Shown here piece after piece: positions 55,757 through 64,000 of a stretch of 64,000 nucleotides of DNA; the first letter of the stretch is position 1, and each line of letters begins with the position of its first letter. Source of the DNA: Chionoecetes opilio (lineage: Eukaryota; Arthropoda; Malacostraca; Decapoda; Majidae); the NCBI GenBank assembly GCA_016584305.1, contig JACEEZ010001826.1:54883-118882 (forward strand), read 5' to 3'. The notes under the pieces were generated by a model. That model saw only the letters and a list, made by a program, of their open reading frames with translations, was not told where the DNA came from and did not search any database. A program made the translations under genes and the position numbers.

Positions 55757-56756
55757 AGGAACGGGAAAACTGGAAAACCAGAATTTTAGCTGAGGGTAGG
55801 CAGAAAGAAACCGTAGAACATATCATTGTAAATCAACAAAATAGAGTCGAGAGAAAAGCTTATAGCGTAAATAGAAATTCATCCTAGGCAGAGGGGGAGT
55901 GGACAGGAGACTAGAGCAGAAAGCGGGCCCTGTGTACGGTGTTAGGGCGTATGGGGACAGAAAGGAAAGAAAGATTTTAAACCTCCCCAAAAGGGTTTTC
56001 CTAATAGTGGGGGGCCAGACCCAAAAAATTAGCTTGCCCCCTCCACATTTTAGAAAAAGGAAAATTAGGTATCTTTGGTTCGTTAGGAGTCTACTTTTGA
56101 AAAACGATGTTTTACATCAGATTTAATTAACCATTGCCATTAAACCCATTTCCCCCTTTCACCCCATACAAAATTGAAAATTTTTTTTAAATCTTAAAAA
56201 ATGTTTTTTGGCACTTCAAAGATTAAAAAATTTGGGTAAATCACTTAATCCTTTTCGCCAAGTAACTCTCACAACATATGGTTTGAAACCCATTTAAAAC
56301 CCTTTCACGAAATAAAAATTTTAATAAGTTTTTCCGTCCACTGCGACATCACCTGGGGCTTCAAAGGGGCCCCGCGAAGCCTGCTTTTGGGGGCGAATTT
56401 TTGGTTATGTTATCAATTCAACCTGATTATTCTTTTTTTTGGCTTTATTTAATCTTTGGTTTCGAAAGAGATTATTCAAACCTTTATGAAAACAAAAATA
56501 ACAAGAAAGCAAGAAAATAGCGGATTTTAATGATTTAGAGAAAACATTGAGTAAGAGAAATAAGAAATACTTACGTTCCCACTTCTAGCTCATACTTCCT
56601 GATCAACCTTTTATGGTTTAACCCCAATAAAAGGGGGTTTTTTTGGGGGGGTTCCCAACACTACCAATATAATTTTATAGGGCCTAGTTTTGGGGGAAAA
56701 TGGGGGAAAACTGAAAACACAGTTGGAAGACGGATTAGGCTACGATATGGTTTTAA
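55757..56756. other. Low-quality AT-rich DNA, possible LINE relic
   Basis: A short plus-strand phrase GRQKETVEHIIVN (about 55796-55836) resembles the E-E-T-x-E-H-I-(I/L) motif near LINE protein ends. Nothing else supports a gene. Doubled homopolymers are frequent. Confidence 0.3.
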
Positions 56757-57424
56757 GCGGCTATTACAGGGGCATATTCTGCTCAGTGAGGATTTCACTG
56801 AGCATTTTTGAGGTTTTTGCTCAACCAAAGCCTGTTTGGTTGAGCAGACGGGGAATACTTCGAAGCTATTTTCTCGTATTTCAGTGAGAAAAAACATTTT
56901 CGCTATAAAGGACCGAAATAGGGATGACTATATTTTTATTGCAAAATAATTTTTTTTCTAAAACCTAAAGAAGAACACATGCCTGCTGATGGACAACGAA
57001 TGGGGAAACTTTTGATTGACTTAGTTCAGGCACATCCCACAATTGGAACATATATAGCCCTTTATTTTTTAAAAAACATTACAAAAGAAAACTACACCCT
57101 CAATACCTAAGAAACCTGCCTTCCAAGTCTTTATTTGCGGTGATAACCAGGCGACAGGGTGTTGCGGGCCGTACAGGGGGTGTAGTGACAGGGTGGTGTA
57201 TATGGTAAAGCGAAGAGGCTAAAAGTGCGTGTTAGCCCCCATGTTGTGCCTACCAAAGCAACGCGAGTTCTCGTCCCCTATAACGGGGGCCCGCCCCCTA
57301 CCGCCCCGGCCAAAAGGGTCGGCGCGAGCCACAGTGGTCCATAGAAATCTCTCGGGGGTTCGGAATTTTAATGAATCAAAAAACCCTTTTCCTAAACAAA
57401 AAACCTTTCTTAATTGGTAATTTA

Positions 57425-57605
57425 ATTTAAAGTAGTTGTTTCGTACACTGATTTTGAGTATTTTCGACAAAAACCTGGGTTATTTGTAACTCTAGTAGTC
57501 AAGTTCAACCTGCGCTGAGTGACGAAACGACTATGGTTTCATATAGACTAGAAACAACTTTTGGTAAAAATGGACGAAAAGTTTCGGTCGTTTTTAGAGA
57601 CACCA
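57425..57605 (-). repeat. Copy of the TTCGTACAC MITE (partial)
   Basis: ACGAAACGACTATGGTTTCA and AAGTTCAACCTGCGCTGAGT are the inverse of 46380-46440. Confidence 0.6.
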
Positions 57606-57699
57606 AATATTTTTTCTTGGCCACAATGGTGCTTGTTTTAATGGAGTAGTTTTATTTTGCGCAACAAACCCCCCCCAAAAAAAAAAAAAATTTTAATAA

Positions 57700-58040
57700 A
57701 ATGAAAAACCTAACCTAACCTTATAGGTTTTAATGAAAACCAAAAATAACCTTATAGGTTTTTTAAATTAACCAACCCAACCCCTTTAAAGGTTTTAATG
57801 AAAAACCCAACCTAACCCTTTTGGTTTTTTTGAAAAAACCAATTAAGGTTTTTTAAAATAACCTAAAACCTTTTTAGGTTTTTAAAATTAAAAATAAACC
57901 CAATTAAAAGGGTTTTAATTAACCAAACCCAACCTTAAAGGTTTTAATTTAAAACCCAAATAACTTAAGGTTTTAATTAAACCTAAACCCAACCCTTAAA
58001 AATTGTAATGAAAACCTAACCCAAATTTAACCCCAGATAT
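57700..58040. repeat. Degenerate AACCTAACC / GGTTTTAATGAAAA tandem repeat
   Basis: About eight noisy units of roughly 40 bases. Confidence 0.8.
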
Positions 58041-58249
58041 ACTTTTTTTTTTTTTTTTCCTTTTTTTTCTCGCAAAAAAACTATCTCCATTACAAAAAAA
58101 CACCGCTTATTATGAAGCGCTTGATAATTTGATCATAACCGCACTAGGTCTGTTGTTTTTTTGCTCATCAAAACACAGATCCCCGGTAATATTTCTTTGA
58201 GCAGCTCAGTGAAATTGCTCAGTGAGCAGGCTCACTGACGAAAAGTGCC

Positions 58250-59138
58250 CGTGAAATAGCCCCTTTTCCCCGGCTCGGGGCAGTTTTAAAGGGCGGGCAG
58301 TCCGCGTGACAGGCTCCCGCGCGAGGAGCTGTGTTTCCCCTTATCACCCAAAAAAAATTTTTGTGGTTTTAAAGTTTGTGGTCCCGAAAATTTTAAGCGA
58401 GCGGTTTTGGGAGAGGAAAAGGGGAGGGTGGAGCGAATTTCTTTTTTTGGGTGGCAGTGGTGTGTTAGGAGCGGGCGGTGGAGTCCGTGGATGGCCCGTT
58501 TTTATGAGTGGTAAAAGGGGAAAGTATATTGTGTTTTGGGTGTGGGTTTGGGTTTGGTGTTTGATTGGTATGATTGATGAGGTGAAAGGGGTGTGTGTGT
58601 TGGGGGTGTATGGGTTCAGCAGAGTAGCGATGGTGTGGGGTTTTGTGTAGGTTGACTGGGTGTAAGCTGAGGGTGTGTGTGTTGGGGGCTTAACGGGGCG
58701 GTAGCCTGGGGTTGTGGGGTTTTTGTGTTTTGTTTGATGGCGAGTAACCCTGATGGTGTGTATGTGAATGAGTTTGAGACATAAAAAGGGTATAATAATT
58801 TTTTTCTTTTTTTTTATGATATATATATTGTGTAAATATAAATATAGAAAATAGGAATTTAATATTTGCCTGGGGTTGTGAGAGTGGGGCGGGTTTGGGG
58901 TTGGAGAGGAGGTTGGTTTGAGAGTGAGGTCTGGTTGTGAGAGTGGGGTTTGGGTTGTGAGAGTGGGGTCTGGTGTGAGAGTGAGGGGGGGGGGGAAAAT
59001 CTATTTACCAACCCCCGGGCCCGGGAGGACTTCTTTAAGAGAGAAGAAAGGGGCACATAAAAGGGGATTGAAAACAATTTTTTATGTGATGTTTTGCGAA
59101 AGGAGCTGCATGTGGTGATGTGTTGGGGGGACGTAACA
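58250..59138 (+). mobile_element. 5' LTR of a Ty3/Gypsy element
   Basis: It matches 62646-63530 in the same order: AAGCGAG...GAGAGG, TGTTAGGAGC, GGCGAGTAA-CCTGATGGTGT, GAGAGTGAGGTCTGGTTGTG, then GGGAGGACTTCTTTAA and the ACA end. The left border is approximate, because the first approximately 50 bases do not match well. Confidence 0.7.
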
Positions 59139-62100
59139 GATTTTTTGGGGCCTTCCGGGATCGAATTTTGATTTGTGTGTGTGGCCCAGGGACCACGTGA
59201 ACCATAGCCTCCCCTGCCAACCTCCCAACCCCGCCAACCCTGCCCCCTTTCCCCACAGTGTGAACTCTGCCGGTTTTAACTATCTATGCTCTTCTACTGT
59301 GGAAAGCCTGTGCACTCCAATTTTGAGGGAGGGAAATGTGAGGACTTTATGGTTCATCGTGAGGGCTTACCTGTATCAGTGTCCAGGGGGGATTTAAAAT
59401 AAAAATTGAAAGAAAAATTTGAGATAGATTTGATATCTAGGCTCAAGGAGGATACAGAGAGAATTAGTGAAAAAATTTAAATGGACTTGGGTTTTATTAA
59501 GAGAAGAGCAGGATGGGGGAAGGAAAAAGGATGGAGAGGAAAGGGAAAAGCCTGGGGGAAAACAGGGAGTAAAGGATGATAGGAGCAAGCTTTAACAGAG
59601 GCTGAGGTTGATAAAAATGGGATCAGGTTGCAGAGAGAAAAATGGGCATGGGATAAGTTGAAGATAGAAATTTGAAAAAAGTAAGGCAGAATTTAAAAAA
59701 AAAGTAAGGGTAGAGGTTGAAAAAAGAAATTAGAACAGAGGCAGAGGTGAAAATAAAGAAAATGGAAGTAGACAGTGGTGGTACAGGGGAAGATCAAATG
59801 ATGGAAAAGTTCATTTTGTGCCAGAATTTGTGGAGGAGGAGAGAAAATTATTTTCTTCAATTTAAAAAAAGGGGAAATTTGAGAGATTGGCCTGAGGATG
59901 AAGGGCTTTATTAGTACAACCAAAAAATTTAAAGGCAAAGAAAAAGAGAGGTTATGGGGTTTTTGACTGGAGGAATGTGGAATATGGGTTTGAAGGAACA
60001 ATTAAACTGGGAGATTTGACCCTGAATTAAGACAGGTTTCAGAGATGTAAAAAAAACACCAAACTGTACATATTTAAAAAGGGCCAAGAGTGTGTTTTCA
60101 AATGTGATAAATGGTTGAAGGCAGAAAAGTAAATGAAAAAGGGGGACAAAGGCGTTAATGTTTGTTAGAAAACATTTTAAAAATTTTTTTTAAAAACCGA
60201 TTTGAGGTTTTTAAAAAAATTATGAAGCTTGATATAAAAGATGTGATGGGGGCTGGACGTAAGGGACCAATTGAGGTGGCCTAGGGGTTTGTAATCAGTG
60301 TCAAGGGTTAGACTTACCCCCGAGTTGGTCGGGTAACTCTGCGGTTATGGGAGTATAAGGGGAAAAAAAATTTTTTATTTACAAGGTATCCAAATAAAAA
60401 AAAATGCTAGGTATCAAGTAACTAGGGAAAATCGTTTTGGAAAAATTTTCAAAATCGAGCAGTATTTTCCCCCCCCTCCCAAAAAATAATGTCGGAAAGC
60501 TCCAAGGCAGAGTCATCCTTGTTTTAGATGTTTAAATTGGTAATTTGGGAACCCCCTAAGTTTTAATTGGGCAACAACAAAAGTTTTGCCTCCCAAATGT
60601 CAATTTTGTGGAACGGGGGCATAGGAAATATAATGTTATGGGTATATAAATTCAAAGGAGCAGGACTGACAGTGTCCAGGAGAGGTGTTTTTAGAGCATT
60701 GCCAAAAATTTAGCATTTAAAGAAATTTTTACCTGCATTGTTTTTAAACCCTTTATTAAAAAAAGGACAGATGAATGTAGATGATGGGGGTCAAGAGGGA
60801 AATTGTAATTTTAGGGATACAGGTCCCAAATTTAAGTCTAGTATTTAAAGAATACTGGGGAAAGAGTGAGAAAACTTTTACAGGGTAGAAGTTTAGGTTT
60901 AAAAAGGTATAGGGTCTGGGAAAAGTCATTTCCCATTCATCATTTTTGGGGTTAAGATGGTTTGTCACAGGAAAAAGTGAAGGTTTAGGAGTGAGTATGA
61001 ACTTCCAGTAACAGGTGTAGAAATGCTCCGGGGAATGATTTGGCGGGTGAAAGGTAGCCACCCCTGAGCTTTTGGGGAACCTATAATTTGTCAGGATGAC
61101 AATTTTTGAGCCTGAAATAGTAAGGTTTGAAGGAAAGGTAGAGGAGAGTATACTGATCCCCAAGGTTGACAAGAGCAAGGCCAAGCAAATAGAGGAGAGT
61201 GAGATGGGAATTTAACCTATTTTTTGAAGAGTGGGTCCCCAATGGAGGTTGAAAAGGGGGAAAGGAGATGAGCTAAAAAGTGAGGCAGGGGTTATGTCAA
61301 TTATATTGTGAGGGAAAGGGGGATTTGACAAGTGCACAAGGGGAAATGAGAGTCTAAAAACTTTTGGGGAGGCGTAAAAAGAGGAGCTTTAGATGAGGGT
61401 GTGGGATATTTTGGAGAATGAAGTTTTTTAAAAGGAAGTGGAGGGCCACTGAACCCAGTAAATGATCATTTGGGTGGTGAAAACTCAATTTTTTGTTCCT
61501 AGGAAGTATAGGAGAAAGTTTTTTTGAATTGGCAAGAAAATAATTGGTTGGTCATTTTGGTGGGAAAAAAAACATTAAACAAAAAAACAGCTCATTTTTA
61601 TTGGGGCCAGGAGTAAAAAAAGTGTAAAATGAATATTGTAAAACTTTCCATTAGCCAATGGTAGGAAACCAAACCAAACATAGGAAGCACCACTGTTTCC
61701 TATTCTGTGGTGGGGAGCCATTTAGAGAAATGCATTATATTGTGGGTCCTCTTCCTGCTTCAAGAGAGGGCAACCAGTATTTTTTGACCATAATGTGTAT
61801 GGTATAGATTCCAGAAAAGAAAGCTTTTAGAAATATTTATGCTAAAGTTTTGTGAGAGAGTTGGTGAAATTTTGTTCGTGGGTTGGACTTCTTAAAGTAA
61901 TACAATCGGATCAGGGTGTAATTCACTTTAAAATTGGTTGGTCAAAGGGTTCGGGGGTTGAGAAAAAATCAACAATTTTCAAGTGCCTACCACCCCCAGT
62001 CCAGGGCTGCTTTGAAAAGGGTTTTACCCGACATCAAAAAGACTCTGAGAAAAAAAAAAAATATGGAAAGGTAGGGGTTGGGATGAGAAAGTTAGTTGTT

Positions 62101-62645
62101 TTTAAAGATTGGGGAAAGATATTGAAGGGGGAAAATGTTTTTACTGTATATATAGATGATATTGTACTGATTCTGAAAGTGGGAGGGGACTAAAGTGTTG
62201 GTTGAATATTTAGGAAAATTTGGGTGATGAAATCTCCAGGAAAATGATAAAAGTGATTTTGTGAAAGGTTCAGTGGATTATTTTGGATTTTAAATTGGAC
62301 AAGGAGAGGGAGACCCCTTAATGCCAAAGTGGGAAAGGATTTGGTTTTCCTTCCCCAACAAACAGGAAGGAGCTGTTGAATTTTTTGGGGGTGAGGTTTA
62401 TTATAGGAGATTTTTTAGAAAAATTTTCAGCAGTTGCACTGCCATTAACCAGGTTGTTGTGTAAAAAGATGAAATTTTGTGTGGAGCGACACTGTGAAGA
62501 GGCTTTTAAGAAAAAATTAAAGGGTATTTTAGTTAATCTCCCATATTGATTACTCCGTATGACAAGACTTTAAGCTGTTGTGGATGCCCCGTGGTTCTAA
62601 GTTGCAGGGAGATTTGTTTTGTTACCCCTTGAAAAGGGGGGGATA
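59139..62645 (+). pseudogene. Ty3/Gypsy gag-pol internal region, heavily frameshifted
   Basis: A gag-like region spans about 59600-60300, with RDWPEDE near 59880 and an RFRDVKKTPN-T-like phrase near 60035. A zinc-knuckle remnant CQFCGTG lies near 60590. At 61745-62050 integrase core pieces appear: GNQYFLTIMCMV, VGLLKVIQSDQG with a catalytic Asp, and a PQSQG--ERF-like phrase in broken frames. At 62140-62170 follows the RT active-site motif VYIDDIVL, then EISRKM, PTNRKELLNFLG (RT thumb/connection) and VALPLTRLLCKK...EEAFKKKLKGILVN (RNase H entry) to 62590. A polypurine tract GAAAAGGGGGGA sits at about 62631-62642. The order integrase before RT is unusual. No intact ORF remains. Confidence 0.75.
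59146..59165 (+). other. Primer-binding site of the Gypsy element
   Basis: TGGGGCCTTCCGGGATCGAA lies seven bases after the 5' LTR. It is complementary to a tRNA 3' end including T-loop TTCGATCCC. Confidence 0.6.
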
Positions 62646-63530
62646 ATGTGATAGCAGCGCTCTTTCACGAGTTCCGTAAGCTGTGAGCCCTTTAAGAGAG
62701 GAATCCCCATCTTTACTGGAAGGGGGGTGTTACCCTTAGTCCCACCCTAAAAAATTTTCTGTGGGGTCATAGTTTTTTTGGCCCGTAAATTAAGCGAGGG
62801 GTGTTGATGAGAGGGAGAGCGGGTGGGGCGAAAAATTCTTTTTTTGTGGAAGGTGGGTGTTAGGAGCTGCGGTTGGAAGCTCCCTGGATAGGCCATGTTG
62901 TACTGAGGGGGAAAAGGGAAATTATTGTTGGGTTTGGGGGTGTGCTTTTTAGTTTGGGAGGACTTTGGGGTATGTTGACTGATGGTGTAGGGGGGGGTGT
63001 GTGTTGGAGGTATGGCGTAGCAGCAGCTGTGATGGGTGTGTGGTTTGTGTACGTGTTACTGGCGGGGAAGCCTGTGGTGTGATGGTGTTGCAAGGAGGCG
63101 TGTAGCCCGGGGTGTGGGTTTTTGTATGTGTTGCTGGCGAGTAAGCCTGATGGTGTTTGGTGAAATTTATGTTTGGACATAAAAGGGCTTATAATAGATT
63201 TATTTCTTTGTTTATGTAAATATGATTGGTAAAAATATAATATAGCAAATAGAGAAGTGTCTTTTGCCTGGGGGTTTTTGAGAGTGAGGTCTGGTTTGAG
63301 AGTGAGGTCGGTTGTGAGAGTGAGGTTTTTGGGTTTTGGGGGAGGAGTTGGTTGTGAGGGGTGAGGTCTGGGTTTTGAGAGTGGGTGTGGGGAGTGCAAA
63401 TCAGTTCCAACCACCGGCCCGGGAGGACTTCTTTAAAAAAGAAGTAAGGCACATAATAGGTATTGCAAAAATATTTATGTGAGTTTTTGCAGCAAGGACT
63501 GCTGTGGTGAAGGTGGGCTGGGGGGGAACA
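62646..63530 (+). mobile_element. 3' LTR of the Ty3/Gypsy element
   Basis: It begins TGTGATAGCAGCGC directly after the polypurine tract and ends GGGGGAACA. It aligns with 58250-59138, with substantial divergence and indels. Confidence 0.75.
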
Positions 63531-63596
63531 GCTGGGGCACAAGCCCTTTTTCACTTCAAACCCCCCCCGAGGAGTTAAATTAGGATGCAAATTATT

Positions 63597-64000
63597 ATGA
63601 AAATTTCCCCAAGGATATTGAACTGTTTAACACCTTGTACATGCGGGGTCGACAAAGGGCAGCAGTGGATTGGGAAAGGAACAAAAAGTAGCATTCAAAA
63701 AGGCGAAGGAATTTAAGTAGTCCCCCTGCCTAGCCCATTTTGATGTAACTTTGGAAACACCCTTCTTGTGATGCCAGCCTTTGGTTGGTGTGGCGTCCCA
63801 GGGCTAACCTGACGGAGTGGAAAAGACCAGTGGCTTCTACTTAGGGCCCTTTAAAGAAACGGAGAAAAAAGATACGCGCAGACATAGGGAAGCCCTTAGT
63901 CCCCTTGTGGGGGGTCAAGAAGTTTCATACTCTTTTACGGAAAACCCTTTCCAAATTTAAACGACCTAAACCGTGCTGGGAATGTTCGGGGGAAAAGAAA
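63597..64000 (+). pseudogene. Second Ty3/Gypsy pol fragment (RT end and RNase H)
   Basis: Plus-strand pieces in shifting frames read YGKFLP, KEQKVAFKKAKE, LAHFDVT, CDAS (RNase H first Asp), KRPVAS and EKRYAQTYREALSPLV, then ENPFQI. This is the RT-to-RNase H transition of Ty3/Gypsy polyproteins (Mag-like wording). It begins just after the 3' LTR of the neighbouring element and runs off the window. Its wording differs from the RNase H entry at 62380-62590, so it is a different element. Confidence 0.65.

Larger units (their letters stand above)
56757..58258. mobile_element. Possible DNA transposon bounded by CTCAGTGAG inverted ends
   Basis: GGCTATTACAGGGGCATATT...CTCAGTGAGGATTTCACTGA at 56757 and the inverse of GAAATTGCTCAGTGAGCAGG...GTGCCCGTGAAATAGCC ending at 58254 are similar. 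No transposase is seen. The interior includes the 57425-57605 repeat copy and a CCTAACC-rich tract. Confidence 0.35.

Noticed and set aside
57700..58040. CCTAACC-rich tract as arthropod telomere repeat (TTAGG)n
   Set aside because: Only two or three CCTAA units occur per 40-base unit, separated by GGTTTTAATGAAAA. It is not a telomeric array.

Overview
This window is eukaryotic, repeat-dominated DNA, most likely from a decapod crustacean (possibly a crab). The support is LINE 3' ends tailed with ATAAGAACATAAGA, LINE 3' ends tailed with ACCTAGTTGT, tRNA-derived SINE heads, split exons with GT/AG borders, and extreme tandem-repeat content. The species call is inference. Nearly all long open frames here are translations of tandem repeats, not genes. 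Noisy array units and single-base frame breaks in otherwise conserved exons suggest uncorrected indel errors in the assembly.

The one host gene I recognise is a TMEM164 homologue on the minus strand. Five coding exons lie at 43355-43138 (start codon), 35918-35785, about 30470-30352, 22906-22828 and 16231-16131. The C-terminal exon or exons must lie left of the window. Splice phases agree where they can be tested: exon 1 to 2 in phase 2, exon 3 to 4 in phase 0, exon 4 to 5 in phase 1. Human TMEM164 is a multi-pass membrane protein reported to act as a lipid acyltransferase. The NPCH motif carrying its reported catalytic cysteine is present in exon 2.

Layout: 1-16110 is a 21-bp minisatellite inside the intron after exon 5. 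16260-19600 holds transposon pieces, including three copies of a pogo/Tigger-type MITE and a tRNA-type SINE. 19597-22594 is a 91-bp array derived from the C-terminal coding end of a non-LTR retrotransposon. 22950-23628 is a 42-bp array. 23670-25243 holds two inverted-repeat elements and a LINE 3' end. 25430-29956 holds two LINE fragments, one of which splits a large palindromic element. 30105-31392 is microsatellite plus G-rich array. 31475-33160 holds LINE relics. 33161-36462 has a palindromic MITE, a 107-bp array, poly(T) and a piggyBac-like MITE. 37150-39790 is an unassigned GC-rich block. 40390-41846 is a 17-bp array. 42160-42868 packs a partial copy of exon 1 against two MITEs.

Upstream of the gene (43376-64000) come GT/AC and pyrimidine-rich arrays (43376-44240, 46620-52310), a 32-bp array, piggyBac-like MITEs with an amplified terminus, further MITEs, and a decayed Ty3/Gypsy retrotransposon with recognisable LTRs, PBS and PPT (about 58250-63530). 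A second Gypsy pol fragment runs off the right edge. Apart from TMEM164 the window is a record of nested mobile-element insertion and tandem amplification. No operon, CRISPR array or prokaryotic system is present.
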